From: Shewanella intestini
Lineage (GTDB): Bacteria > Pseudomonadota > Gammaproteobacteria > Enterobacterales > Shewanellaceae
Direction: 5' to 3'
Assembly (NCBI RefSeq): GCF_018221465.1
Contig: NZ_JAAIKR010000002.1
Span: forward strand, 62,001 to 126,000
DNA: 64,000 bases
The notes beneath the pieces were generated by a model. That model was not told where the DNA came from. It worked only from the letters and a program-made list of their open reading frames with translations, and did not search any database. Position numbers and translations under genes: made by a program. Positions 17,306-26,453 of this stretch are shown here, in pieces; the first letter of the stretch is position 1; each line of letters begins with the position of its first letter.

Positions 17306-19057
17306 TCAATAACCGATAGTTAGTGCGCCTGAACGTCTCGGGTCTGATGCGCCAAATTGTCCTTGTTCTGTCACCATAATGGATTGCGTACTGCCAATAG
17401 AGCGCTGGACTTCTACATTCTGTCCCTTGGCTTGCAAAAGCTTAATGGTATCTTGATTTAATGAACGTTCTACGCGCAATACATCAGGATGCCATTGATG
17501 ATGAATTCTGGGCGCTGCTGTGGCTTCTGCGATATTGAGTTTATGGTCAATGATGTTCATGATCATTTGCAAAGTAATATTGATGATTCTAGCGCCGCCA
17601 GGACTGCCAGTAACAATAAATGGCTTGGCGTCTTTCAAGACAATGGTTGGGGTCATTGAACTTAAAGGGCGTTTTAAAGGCTCAATAGCATTTGCCTGCC
17701 CACCAATTAAGCCATATCCATTGGGGGAGCCAGCTTTCGCTGAAAAATCATCCATTTCATTATTAAGTAAAATCCCCGTTCCTGGCGCAACCAAACCTGA
17801 GCCGTAACTAAAATTAAGAGTGTATGTATTGGCAACCGCATTGCCCCATTTATCTACTACGGAATAATGGGTCGTTTGTGGGCTTTCGCTAGCTTGTAAC
17901 TTGGTTGGGCTTATTTCAGTACTTGGCGTGGCTTTCTTAATATTGATTTTTTTGGCTATGGACTTGGCATATTGCTTGCTCATCAGTGCAGTTGTGGGCA
18001 CCGTAACAAAGTCAGGGTCACCTAGATGTTCAGAGCGATCGGCGTATGCGTGTTTCATCGCTTCGGTCATTAAATGTAAGGTCTCGGCGGTATTATGGCC
18101 TAATTGGGCGATTGGAAATTGTTCCAAAATATTCAGCATTTGTATTAAGTGAATACCGCCTGATGAAGGTGGAGGCATGGAAATAATTTGATAGCCTCGA
18201 TAATCGCCAGTGACGGGTTTGCGCATTATTGCTTGGTAGTTTTTAAGATCGCTTAATGACATATTGCCGCCAGCTTGCGTTATCGCGGCAACGATTTTTT
18301 CGGCTGTTTCGCCTTGGTAAAATCCGTTGGGGCCCTGTTTTGCAATTAATCTGAGTGAGTGTGCTAACTCAGGTTGAATTAATTTGTCGCCAATCTCGAA
18401 GTTGCTTCCATCGGGTCGATAAAAAATCGCGCGGGAGCTCGGCCATTGACCAATGCGCTTTTTTAATCTAGCTAAAGACAGGGCTAAGTCTGGGGTTATT
18501 TCGATGCCATTTTGAGCTAAATTAATTGCAGGGGCAATGACTTGCTTTAAAGACATAGTGCCATAATTATCTAGTGCCATTGACAGCCCCATTACTGTGC
18601 CTGGTACACCTACCGCTAATCCATGTTCACGGCTTAATACTTTATTTGGTTCGCCTTTTTCATTTAAAAACATATCACGGTGGGCTTGACTCGGGGCGAC
18701 TTCGCGGTAATCAATGGCAATAGTTTTTCTTTCTTTAGCTAGATGAACCAGCATAAAACCGCCACCACCAATATTCCCCGCCCGCGGTAAGGTTACTGCC
18801 AAGGCATAACCTACCGCAACAGCAGCATCAACGGCATTCCCACCTTGTTTAAGGATATCAACACCAATTTGGCTAGCAAGTGCTTCTTGTGATGCCACCA
18901 TGGCATGTTTTGCATATACAGGTTGTGCCGTGGCAGCAGAGCTAAAAATAGCGTTTTCTTGTGCTTGTGTGTTGTTGGCGTGTAAAAGCGGGTAACCCAG
19001 TGTTAAGGTAAATAAGCATGCTGCAATGCTGGGTGTAAAGTTACGTAATTTGGGCAC
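17306..19057 (-). CDS. ggt: gamma-glutamyltransferase
   Basis: This 583-residue enzyme cleaves glutathione and other gamma-glutamyl compounds in the periplasm. A signal peptide occupies about the first 30 residues. The large-subunit core contains GGNAVDAAVAVGYAL and GNIGGGGFMLVH. The self-cleavage site is the TTHYSVVD segment near residue 395, whose threonine becomes the N-terminal nucleophile of the small subunit. PLSSMTPT and GSPGG complete the active site. It is a single gene, divergent from the next with only 32 bp between them. Confidence 0.95.
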   Translation of the reverse strand: MPKLRNFTPSIAACLFTLTLGYPLLHANNTQAQENAIFSSAATAQPVYAKHAMVASQEALASQIGVDILKQGGNAVDAAVAVGYALAVTLPRAGNIGGGGFMLVHLAKERKTIAIDYREVAPSQAHRDMFLNEKGEPNKVLSREHGLAVGVPGTVMGLSMALDNYGTMSLKQVIAPAINLAQNGIEITPDLALSLARLKKRIGQWPSSRAIFYRPDGSNFEIGDKLIQPELAHSLRLIAKQGPNGFYQGETAEKIVAAITQAGGNMSLSDLKNYQAIMRKPVTGDYRGYQIISMPPPSSGGIHLIQMLNILEQFPIAQLGHNTAETLHLMTEAMKHAYADRSEHLGDPDFVTVPTTALMSKQYAKSIAKKINIKKATPSTEISPTKLQASESPQTTHYSVVDKWGNAVANTYTLNFSYGSGLVAPGTGILLNNEMDDFSAKAGSPNGYGLIGGQANAIEPLKRPLSSMTPTIVLKDAKPFIVTGSPGGARIINITLQMIMNIIDHKLNIAEATAAPRIHHQWHPDVLRVERSLNQDTIKLLQAKGQNVEVQRSIGSTQSIMVTEQGQFGASDPRRSGALTIGY

Positions 19058-19089
19058 GTTATGTCCTTTTTGTAAATTGCATTTAACGA

Positions 19090-20475
19090 ATGTGCCACAG
19101 CTTGCAGAGAAATGGTATGTGGTTGTTTAACTATTTTGATAAGAAACATCAATGGACTGGAGAAAGTGACTTGCACGAGTTAAACGTTGAGAAAAATTCG
19201 TTACGTATCGTTCATTTTGAAACGATGACTGATATTAACGCCGCACAATGGGATGGAGTATTTCACAATGATAATCCTTTTGTGTCACATGCCTATTTAG
19301 CAGCACTTGAACAAAGTGCTGTGGTGAGCGTTGCAACGGGGTGGCAGCCTTATCATATTGGGGTGTATTTTGATGAGGCTGGCTCTGTAAATGAACAAGA
19401 TTGTGTTCGTTCACAACCTACCATCAGCAATGTTGATGTTAACTTGAAGCAAGGTAGCGCCGAACAGGGTAAACAAGGCTGTGTTAAACCAAAGCTTATT
19501 GCTTTAATGCCACTGTATATAAAAACGCATTCTTGGGGAGAGTATGTATTTGACTGGGCATGGGCAGAAGCTTATGAGCGCAATGGTTTAGCCTATTATC
19601 CCAAACTGGTTACGGCTATCCCATTTACACCGACTGTTGGTCCGAGAGTCGGCCACCATGCATCATTATCAACTGCGAGTATATCCACCATTAATCAATT
19701 GATTCATGAGCAAATAAAGCAGCAATGTCAAACGCGATTTTCATCGTGGCATCAATTGTTTTTGCCTCAATCGCAATTGCTCACAACAGATAAAGACATT
19801 TTTTGTCGCATTGGCACTCAATTTCATTGGCAAAATAAAGGTTATCAACAATTTGATGACTTTCTTAAGCTGATGACATCTAGAAAGCGTAAGGAAATTA
19901 AAAAGGCACGTCTTAAAATACACGCACAAGGGTTGTCGTTTACCTTTGTTCACGGGCAACAGATGACATCTGATTTATGGCAGTGTTTTTATGCTTGTTA
20001 TCAGCAAACTTATTTGAAACGTTCAGGCCATAATGGTTATTTAAATCAGACGTTTTTTGAAATGTTAGGCCGCAGCATGGGCGCGAAATTACGCGTTTTA
20101 GTTGTGAAAGATTCCAGTGAAAATGTGCTAGCCATGGCGCTTTATTTTCAATCGGCAACTCACTTGTATGGCCGCTATTGGGGGGCGTTAGCTGACATTG
20201 ATGGACTCCATTTTGAGGCTTGTTATTATCAAGGCATTGAGTATGCGATTGAACATAAATTAACGGTATTTGATGCCGGCGCTCAGGGGGAGCATAAAGT
20301 GCCCAGAGGTTTTGAGCCTGTATCGACTTTTTCACAGCATCATGTCGCTCATCAAGGTTTTTGTGATGCAATAAAAGCGTATTGTAATCAAGAAGCGCAG
20401 CATATGGATATTTATCAACAACAGATGCAACAGCAATTACCTTTTAAACAAAATACGAGTGGAAAAACAGCATAA
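19090..20475 (+). CDS. COG3146/DUF482-type GNAT-like protein
   Basis: This 461-residue protein resembles the family sometimes annotated as predicted acyltransferases of peptidoglycan metabolism. Recognisable blocks are NPFVSHAYLAALEQS, SRKRKEIKKARLK, FYACYQQTYLKRSGHNGYL and the closing FDAGAQGEHKVPRGFEP. It carries an insertion of about 35 residues around position 115-150 that is polar, glutamine-rich and contains two cysteines. The start is uncertain: ATG at 19090 or 19117, neither with a strong ribosome site. It is divergent from ggt. Its function is not known. Confidence 0.75.
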   Translation: MCHSLQRNGMWLFNYFDKKHQWTGESDLHELNVEKNSLRIVHFETMTDINAAQWDGVFHNDNPFVSHAYLAALEQSAVVSVATGWQPYHIGVYFDEAGSVNEQDCVRSQPTISNVDVNLKQGSAEQGKQGCVKPKLIALMPLYIKTHSWGEYVFDWAWAEAYERNGLAYYPKLVTAIPFTPTVGPRVGHHASLSTASISTINQLIHEQIKQQCQTRFSSWHQLFLPQSQLLTTDKDIFCRIGTQFHWQNKGYQQFDDFLKLMTSRKRKEIKKARLKIHAQGLSFTFVHGQQMTSDLWQCFYACYQQTYLKRSGHNGYLNQTFFEMLGRSMGAKLRVLVVKDSSENVLAMALYFQSATHLYGRYWGALADIDGLHFEACYYQGIEYAIEHKLTVFDAGAQGEHKVPRGFEPVSTFSQHHVAHQGFCDAIKAYCNQEAQHMDIYQQQMQQQLPFKQNTSGKTA

Positions 20476-20540
20476 TTAAACAGTGTGACTTGAGCCAATT
20501 GCAGCGTGAAACAAAAACATTATAAAAGTGATATTGGTCG

Positions 20541-20702
20541 TTAATTTAAGGCCATGACGCTATATTCAAAAATAATAGTCATAACAATAAAAAAGCTTGC
20601 AGTAATAAAGCAGACTTTAAACATAGAGTTAGCAGCGCCAGCATATTGCTTAGTGCGTTTATGTTTAGTGCGAGGTCTGTTTCTCATTGCAGGTATTGGC
20701 AT
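20541..20702 (-). CDS. small membrane protein, 53 aa
   Basis: A short gene reads MPIPAMRNRPRTKHK at the start, a strongly basic N-terminus, then AGAANSMFKVC and a single hydrophobic helix of about 20 residues (FITASFFIVMTII), ending EYSVMALN. The ATG at 20702 has AAGGA eight bases upstream, better than many genes here. The positive-inside rule places the N-terminus in the cytoplasm. It converges with the preceding COG3146-type gene. I do not recognise the family. Confidence 0.65.
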   Translation of the reverse strand: MPIPAMRNRPRTKHKRTKQYAGAANSMFKVCFITASFFIVMTIIFEYSVMALN

Positions 20703-21084
20703 TTAGTTTCCTTTTTAAGTGTCAATGTGTGATGTTGCTGAGATAAAAAACGTGCGAAATATACGCAAGTTACAATCGAAAGAAAACGTTTAGTGAACAT
20801 TTTTATTAAAAATCATCATTTAAATGGTTGAACACTGGAATATCATGCAATTCGTTGGTTAATGGTGTGTTTTTTTTGAATTAAAAGTTAATAGTATGTT
20901 GCGGATATGTGTGCGCTTGCAGTATTAATGTAATATATAAACGCTGTCATAAATGCCTATAATGACATTAAGCCAATCATCGAGTTTTTCCTATCCACGC
21001 CATTGTTAATCTGCTAACGCGTAATTAACCTGAACTGTTTTTTTTATCCCGAGTTCAGGTTAATTAAGTAATAAGTTGCAAAAG
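20703..21084. other. intergenic, 382 bp
   Basis: This gap contains the promoter side of the 53-aa gene and a 14-bp inverted repeat at its right end. I see no other gene. Confidence 0.5.
21023..21065. repeat. 14-bp perfect inverted repeat with T8 in the loop
   Basis: AATTAACCTGAACT pairs perfectly with AGTTCAGGTTAATT around a 15-nt loop containing eight T residues. It sits 20 bp beyond the stop of the LysE gene and may terminate it, but it lacks the usual T-run after the second arm. Confidence 0.7.
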
Positions 21085-21702
21085 TTAACTCAGTGCTAAC
21101 CATAAACCGACGCCGACCATCAAACTGCCCGCAATGCGATTCATTAATTTAATGTTGTCTTTATTGGCTAAAAATACTTTAAGGGTTTTGCCGCCAGCAG
21201 CATACGCCATCATAGAGCTAAATTCGGTTAACATGATGATACTGAGCAATACCATTAGTTGAGTAGAAATTGCTTTATCAACATTAATAAACGGTGGTAA
21301 TAAAGACACCATAAAAGCCCAACCTTTTGGGTTAGCAATGGCCGTGATAAATCCTTGGCTGATTAATGACGCACGATTCGTATTAAGTTGCGGGCCATCG
21401 ATGAGTGCCATTTTTCCTTTTGATTGCCACATATTAATGCCAATGTAGCCAAGATAAGCACCGCCAATCCATTTCAATACTTCAAAAATGTGCGGGTAAT
21501 GTAACATAACACTGGCCACCCCCAGTACCGCTGCAATTGCAACGGTCGCAACCCCCACTAATTCACCTAGCATCATCCACATGGTTTTACGCACACCAAT
21601 ACTCATTCCTAAGGTCATGGCAAGAGTCATGCACATACCGGGAGTAATTGAGACAAAAAAGAAGGTTGGGATAAACACGGCAAGCAGAGCAAAATCGGGC
21701 AT
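21085..21702 (-). CDS. LysE/RhtB-family amino-acid exporter
   Basis: This 205-residue inner-membrane protein has six hydrophobic segments and the family's N-terminal signature (FVSITPGMCMTLAMTLGMSIGVR), plus the IANPKGWAFM loop typical of RhtB-type proteins. Such proteins export amino acids such as threonine, homoserine or leucine; the substrate is unknown here. It lies 103 bp downstream of hpd on the same strand, behind a strong terminator, so it is probably separately transcribed. Confidence 0.88.
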   Translation of the reverse strand: MPDFALLAVFIPTFFFVSITPGMCMTLAMTLGMSIGVRKTMWMMLGELVGVATVAIAAVLGVASVMLHYPHIFEVLKWIGGAYLGYIGINMWQSKGKMALIDGPQLNTNRASLISQGFITAIANPKGWAFMVSLLPPFINVDKAISTQLMVLLSIIMLTEFSSMMAYAAGGKTLKVFLANKDNIKLMNRIAGSLMVGVGLWLALS

Positions 21703-21749
21703 GATGAAAATAACTTAGCGATAAAAATGTTATTTTATCTGCCTATAAA

Positions 21750-21780
21750 TTGAAAAACCAGCGTCAGGCTGGTTTTTCAA
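21750..21780 (-). terminator. terminator of hmgA-hpd operon
   Basis: TTGAAAAACCAGC and GCTGGTTTTTCAA pair perfectly over 13 bp around a 5-nt loop, just after the hpd stop. Confidence 0.85.
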
Positions 21781-21805
21781 TTTATTTATTAGCGAATGCG
21801 GCTTG

Positions 21806-22846
21806 CTACAGTACGCCGCGACGCATTTGGTCACGCTCAATCGATTCAAATAAGGCTTTAAAATTACCTTCACCGAAACCCAGATTATTTTTCCGTTGAA
21901 TAATTTCAATAAAAATAGGGCCAAATAGGTTCTTGGTGAAAATTTGTAGCAAGTACCCGTCATCATCACCATCGACTAAAATTTGATGATGTTTAATCCG
22001 CTCTCTATCTTCAGTGACTTGTGGCAATTTATCAAAAATGGTGTCGTAGTATTCTGGAATAATATCTAACGTCTTAATGGCAGTGCCTTCCATTGCATCA
22101 AGCGATGCCACAATATCACGGCTTCTAAAAGCTAAGTGTTGTACACCCGGGCCGTTATACTCACCTAAATATTCATCAATCTGATTATTGTTATTACCTT
22201 TTCCTTCATTAATTGGAATGCAGAAACTGCCATCTGGTGAACGAAGGGCATAAGACACTAATGCCGTTTGCGCGCCGCTAATGTCAAAGTAACGGACCTC
22301 TGTGAAACCAAAAATGTCTTTATAAAAGTTAGCCCATTTTTCCATGGTGCCTTTATAAACATTGTTAGTTAAGTGATCGACTTCCATAAAGCCTTTGTCT
22401 GCAACAATAATTGGTTCACTTAAGTCTTCAAAATCATTGTTGTAGATGTTGTTATCTGGTGTAAAGATATCAATGAAATAAATTAAGCTATCGCCAATAC
22501 CATAAATGGCAGGGTACGGCATGTCTTTATTGGCTTCTTTTGCCGGTGTTGCGCCTCGTTCAACGGCCATGTTAAAGGCAAATTGTGCATCTTCTACACG
22601 CCAACCCATTGAGCAAATAGCCGGACCATGAGATTTAGCAAACTCGGCTGAAAAACCTTGCTTGGTTTTATTTAATAAAAAATTAATGTCATTTTGTTTG
22701 TAGTAAACAATGTCATTGTGTTTTGCTTTTTTTAACATTGAAAAGCCAAAGTCAATAAAGACTTGATGCATAAAATCGGTGTCGGGACTGGCAAACTCGG
22801 TAAACTCGATGCCAAGTAATCCAAGTGGGTTTTGTTCGCTAGCCAT
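21806..22846 (-). CDS. hpd: 4-hydroxyphenylpyruvate dioxygenase
   Basis: This 346-residue non-heme iron enzyme converts 4-hydroxyphenylpyruvate to homogentisate in tyrosine breakdown. The iron ligands are visible as His near 156 (VDHLTNNV), His near 236 (VQHLAF) and Glu near 312 (FIEIIQR). The C-terminal GFGEGNFKALFESIERDQ is conserved in the family. The ATG at 22846 has AGAGGA upstream; the 10-codon longer frame lacks one. It follows hmgA by 87 bp and is probably cotranscribed with it. Confidence 0.96.
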   Translation of the reverse strand: MASEQNPLGLLGIEFTEFASPDTDFMHQVFIDFGFSMLKKAKHNDIVYYKQNDINFLLNKTKQGFSAEFAKSHGPAICSMGWRVEDAQFAFNMAVERGATPAKEANKDMPYPAIYGIGDSLIYFIDIFTPDNNIYNNDFEDLSEPIIVADKGFMEVDHLTNNVYKGTMEKWANFYKDIFGFTEVRYFDISGAQTALVSYALRSPDGSFCIPINEGKGNNNNQIDEYLGEYNGPGVQHLAFRSRDIVASLDAMEGTAIKTLDIIPEYYDTIFDKLPQVTEDRERIKHHQILVDGDDDGYLLQIFTKNLFGPIFIEIIQRKNNLGFGEGNFKALFESIERDQMRRGVL

Positions 22847-22933
22847 GTTGTATCCTCTGTTATAACTTGCCATCACTCTGTGGTGATTTGGGTTAGGGTA
22901 ATTTATTGAATGTAATATAAGTTGTAATGACTC

Positions 22934-24094
22934 TTAGCTTTCTAACCAAGAGCGATTGTAATCTTGACTCATGCAATTGCGTACATGTGTGGTCAGTTGC
23001 AGTGGTGCAAAGGTGTCTACCATTACTGCGTATTCGTAAGTCTCAGTTTTACCAATTGATGCCTCGGTTTTCCCAGGTTGAGGCCCATGCGGCACGCCTT
23101 TTTGATGCAGTGTCATGTAAGCAGCTTCAATGCCTTTGCGGCTCATAAAGTCACCATCGACGTAATACAACACTTCATCGCTGTCGATGTTGTTATGGTA
23201 ATAAGGGGCAGGGATGGCTTGTGGGTGGAAGTCGTATAAACGCGGCACAAAATTACAAACCACAAAATTATGACCTGTAAAAATAATGTGCTCAGATGGC
23301 GGCAAATGAATTTTGCCGACTTTAGGCGCATATTCGGTAATGTTGATGGCCCAAGGATAAACGCAGCCGTCCCAACCTATTAAATCAAAGGGGTGCCATT
23401 GCAATGTGGTTTGCTGGTATTGCTCGCCAAATTTACAAACCAGCGGAAATTCGCCTTGTTCAACAATGGCTTCAGTTAGTTGAGGCGTACGGATGTCGCG
23501 TTCGCAATAAGGGGCTGATTCAAGTAATTGACCGTATTCATTTCTAAAGTGCTTTGGCACTTCCACCATTGATGCTGACTCAATAATAAATAAACGGACA
23601 TCTTGATAATCATCAAAAGCCAGTTGGTAAATAGTGCCGCGCGGGATCACTAAGTAATCCCATTGTTTCACGGCTATTTCACCATACTCGCTCTGTAATT
23701 TACCGCTACCTTGATGAACAAAAATAATTTCATCGCAATAAGCATTACGATAAAAGTCGTCGCAAGGTTCAGTGACTTTGGCGCTGTACATGGCCACGTC
23801 ATGATTAAAAAAGATTTTATTACGCGCACGATAGAAGTTCCCGCTTCTGTCGGCTTTTTTGGTATCAAGTTTGTAATTTTGAATTAATGAATCTTGCCAA
23901 GTGTCACCATGCTCGATTGAACATGCAAAGACATCAAGTGCCTTGGTTGGCATGTTGTGGTGATATTTATTGGAGTAAATATTGGAAAAGCCATGGGTTG
24001 AAAATAACTCTTCGCGATATAACTCGCCATTGGGTTTTTCAAATGCGATATGTCGTTTTGACGGAACTTGACCTTGTGTTACATAAAATGGCAT
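22934..24094 (-). CDS. hmgA: homogentisate 1,2-dioxygenase
   Basis: This 386-residue cupin enzyme opens the homogentisate ring to maleylacetoacetate, the step after Hpd. Family segments include HHNMPTKAL, RNAYCDEIIFVHQGSG, LVIPRGTIYQL, HPFDLIGWDGCVYPW and LPPSEHIIFTGHNFVVCNF. It is shorter than the ~430-residue Pseudomonas and human forms but has the catalytic C-terminal domain complete. AGGAAA lies upstream of the ATG. Maleylacetoacetate isomerase and fumarylacetoacetase genes are not in the window, so they must lie elsewhere. A LysR gene is divergent. Confidence 0.94.
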   Translation of the reverse strand: MPFYVTQGQVPSKRHIAFEKPNGELYREELFSTHGFSNIYSNKYHHNMPTKALDVFACSIEHGDTWQDSLIQNYKLDTKKADRSGNFYRARNKIFFNHDVAMYSAKVTEPCDDFYRNAYCDEIIFVHQGSGKLQSEYGEIAVKQWDYLVIPRGTIYQLAFDDYQDVRLFIIESASMVEVPKHFRNEYGQLLESAPYCERDIRTPQLTEAIVEQGEFPLVCKFGEQYQQTTLQWHPFDLIGWDGCVYPWAINITEYAPKVGKIHLPPSEHIIFTGHNFVVCNFVPRLYDFHPQAIPAPYYHNNIDSDEVLYYVDGDFMSRKGIEAAYMTLHQKGVPHGPQPGKTEASIGKTETYEYAVMVDTFAPLQLTTHVRNCMSQDYNRSWLES

Positions 24095-24222
24095 CGCTAT
24101 TTCCTATCTCAAGTGGCCTTTGGCGTTATTGTTATCGTTGTCTTTGTACAGAGCTGTTGTTGTGTGATCTAGTTAACAATTTAGTTGCTGTTATGTTCAA
24201 AAAAAAGAATAATAACTTGCCC

Positions 24223-24249
24223 AACACAATCTAATTATTTGATTGTGTT
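24223..24249. promoter_or_regulatory. inverted repeat in hmgA-lysR divergent region
   Basis: AACACAATC and GATTGTGTT pair perfectly over 9 bp around a 9-nt AT-only centre, 46 bp before the LysR start. Its position suggests the LysR operator and autoregulation. Confidence 0.45.
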
Positions 24250-24294
24250 TTTCGCTTTACACAACTGTCATCTTCACGTGACAAAGGAGTGGAC

Positions 24295-25197
24295 ATGAGA
24301 ATTGATGTAGATAGTTTCAATGTATTGCAAGTGCTTGTTGAAGAAGGAAGTTTTGCAAAAGCCTCGGAGCGTTTGCATAAGGCGCAGTCAGCTGTGAGCT
24401 ACCAAGTTAAGAAACTTGAGCAGCATTTAGGGGTGAAATTATTTGACCGTGACTCATATCGTGCCCAGTTAACACCTCAAGGGCAGGTGATTTTGGTTGA
24501 AGGACAGCGCTTATTACAACATCTTGCCAATATTGAGCATTTAGCAGAGCGTTATTGTGAAGGTTGGGAGCCAAAACTTGAACTCGTTATTGATGGTGCG
24601 CTGCCAATGGAGCCAATTATGAGTGCCTTAAAGCGCATAGCTGAGCATAATATTCCGACTAAAATTCAATTAAATATGGAGTTTCTAGGTGGTGTGCAAC
24701 ACCGTTTTGAGCGGGTGAAAGCAGATTTGATGCTAGTAAAAGATTATCGCACTGGTCCCTATTATTCACCCACTGCGCTGCCAAGCATGACCAGTTTATT
24801 AGTGGTCGGCGATACACATCCATTAACGACTCAGTCGCAGGTAAGTTTAAGTGAGCTACAACAACATGTTGAGCTAACTATTGAAGATTCCTCACCAGAG
24901 AAACAAGGCCAAGATGAAATGCAATTTGGTGGCGACAAGGTGTTTTATTTATCCGGCTTTATCATGAAGAAAAATGCGTTATTAAAAGGTTTGGGGTTTG
25001 GTTGGATGCCGGAGTTTTTAATCAAACAAGAATTAGCCGATGAACGTTTACGTTTAGTTGATTTTACTGGGGGAAATCAATTTCATTTTACTCCGCAACT
25101 GGTGAGCACCCAAGAGCGGCCGTTAGGACGAGCGGGGCAATTATTTACCGCGTTAATTATTGAAGAATTTAACCAATATACTCACAGTGTCGATTAA
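24295..25197 (+). CDS. LysR-family regulator divergent from hmgA
   Basis: This 300-residue regulator has the N-terminal helix-turn-helix (FAKASERLHKAQSAVSYQVKKLEQHLGVKLFDR) and a LysR substrate domain. The ATG at 24295 is preceded by AAAGGAG at the right distance; a GTG at 24289 overlaps that ribosome site and is unlikely. It is divergent from hmgA-hpd, so it probably controls tyrosine catabolism, perhaps sensing homogentisate or a precursor; the effector is inference. Confidence 0.9.
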   Translation: MRIDVDSFNVLQVLVEEGSFAKASERLHKAQSAVSYQVKKLEQHLGVKLFDRDSYRAQLTPQGQVILVEGQRLLQHLANIEHLAERYCEGWEPKLELVIDGALPMEPIMSALKRIAEHNIPTKIQLNMEFLGGVQHRFERVKADLMLVKDYRTGPYYSPTALPSMTSLLVVGDTHPLTTQSQVSLSELQQHVELTIEDSSPEKQGQDEMQFGGDKVFYLSGFIMKKNALLKGLGFGWMPEFLIKQELADERLRLVDFTGGNQFHFTPQLVSTQERPLGRAGQLFTALIIEEFNQYTHSVD

Positions 25198-25293
25198 CCC
25201 AATGCAATTGTGTAAACCGGTTTTAAAGTCTTTTTACTATGCGTTAAACATGACTAGATTGTTTAGTTTGTTGAGACGTTGGCATAAACGCAT

Positions 25294-25322
25294 AAAAAAT
25301 GCAGCGAAACCGCTGCATTTTT
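25294..25322. terminator. bidirectional terminator between lysR and M42 peptidase
   Basis: AAAAATGCAGCG and CGCTGCATTTTT pair perfectly over 12 bp with a 4-nt loop, between two convergent genes. Confidence 0.85.
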
Positions 25323-25379
25323 CAGTTAAATACCGTACGCAGTTATTTCATTATTCAATGTAATAACCTACTTTTTGTA

Positions 25380-26453
25380 TTAGTCTCGGATAATTTTATC
25401 AACTGTTTCACGGTCTAATCGTTTAACCGCTTCAGTCAATAAGGTGACACAGTTAATGTAATCTTGTTTATGGATCATTGACGTGTGTGAGTGAATATAA
25501 CGAGACGGAATGCTAATAGACATTGATGGCGCGCCAGCACCTGCTGTATGTATTTTACCTGCGTCAGTTCCGCCACCATTCATGACTTGGTACTGGAATG
25601 GAATGTCAAGCTCTTCACATAATGCGACCATAAATTCTCGTAAGGCTTTATGACCAATCATTGAGGCATCTTTTAAGGTAATTTGTAAACCTTTACCCAT
25701 CGCACCATACTCATTTTTACAACCAGGAGTATCATCAGCAATCCCCACATCAACGGCAAATGCAATTTCAGGTTGAACGATATGAGCAGCAGTTTGTGCG
25801 CCTCGTAGTCCCACTTCTTCTTGCACGGTTCCCACTGAAAATAATTCATTTGGGTGAGATTGTGTGGTTAATGCTTCCATTACTTCAAGTGCAATTGCGC
25901 AGCCAATACGGTTGTCAAACGCTTTACCTAATAAGTAATCGCCATTAACCATTTCACGAAATTCAATATACGGGGTGATCATATCACCGGGTTTAATACC
26001 GGCTTTTTCTGCCTCTTCTTTATTTGAAACGCCAATATCAATATACATACTGTCAATTTCAGCAGGCTTTGTGCGTTCTTCGGGCTTTAAGATGTGTGGC
26101 GGTTTGCTACCAATCACACCCATGATTTTCTCACCAGAAGCGGTAGTGATTTTAACTTGTTGAGCTAACATCACTTGGCTCCACCAACCACCTAATGTGG
26201 TGAATTTTAAAAAACCATTATCATCAATTTTGCTGACCATAAAGCCAACTTCGTCCATGTGACCCGCCAGCATCACTCGTGGGCCGTTTTTAGCGCCTAC
26301 TTTGCTGCCGATGATGCTACCAAGGCGGTCATATTCCACTTTGTCAGCACAAACATCCAAACGTTGGCGCATATATTGGCGACATTCGCCTTCATTACCA
26401 GGTACTGCATCTAATTCGGTTAGTTTTCTTAACTCTTCAATTCTATTGCTCAT
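25380..26453 (-). CDS. M42-family metalloaminopeptidase
   Basis: This 357-residue dinuclear-metal peptidase, of the glutamyl/tetrahedral aminopeptidase family, contains the expected ligand segments GHMDEVGF, GKAFDNRIGC, TVQEEVGLRGAQ, AVDVGIADDTPG and IPSRYIHSHTSM. The first histidine and the two central acids bind and activate the metals. Bacterial members are often annotated as endoglucanases in error. I start it at the ATG giving MSNRIEELRKL, with GGATG upstream; a frame 6 codons longer also exists. It converges with the LysR gene. Confidence 0.92.
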   Translation of the reverse strand: MSNRIEELRKLTELDAVPGNEGECRQYMRQRLDVCADKVEYDRLGSIIGSKVGAKNGPRVMLAGHMDEVGFMVSKIDDNGFLKFTTLGGWWSQVMLAQQVKITTASGEKIMGVIGSKPPHILKPEERTKPAEIDSMYIDIGVSNKEEAEKAGIKPGDMITPYIEFREMVNGDYLLGKAFDNRIGCAIALEVMEALTTQSHPNELFSVGTVQEEVGLRGAQTAAHIVQPEIAFAVDVGIADDTPGCKNEYGAMGKGLQITLKDASMIGHKALREFMVALCEELDIPFQYQVMNGGGTDAGKIHTAGAGAPSMSISIPSRYIHSHTSMIHKQDYINCVTLLTEAVKRLDRETVDKIIRD

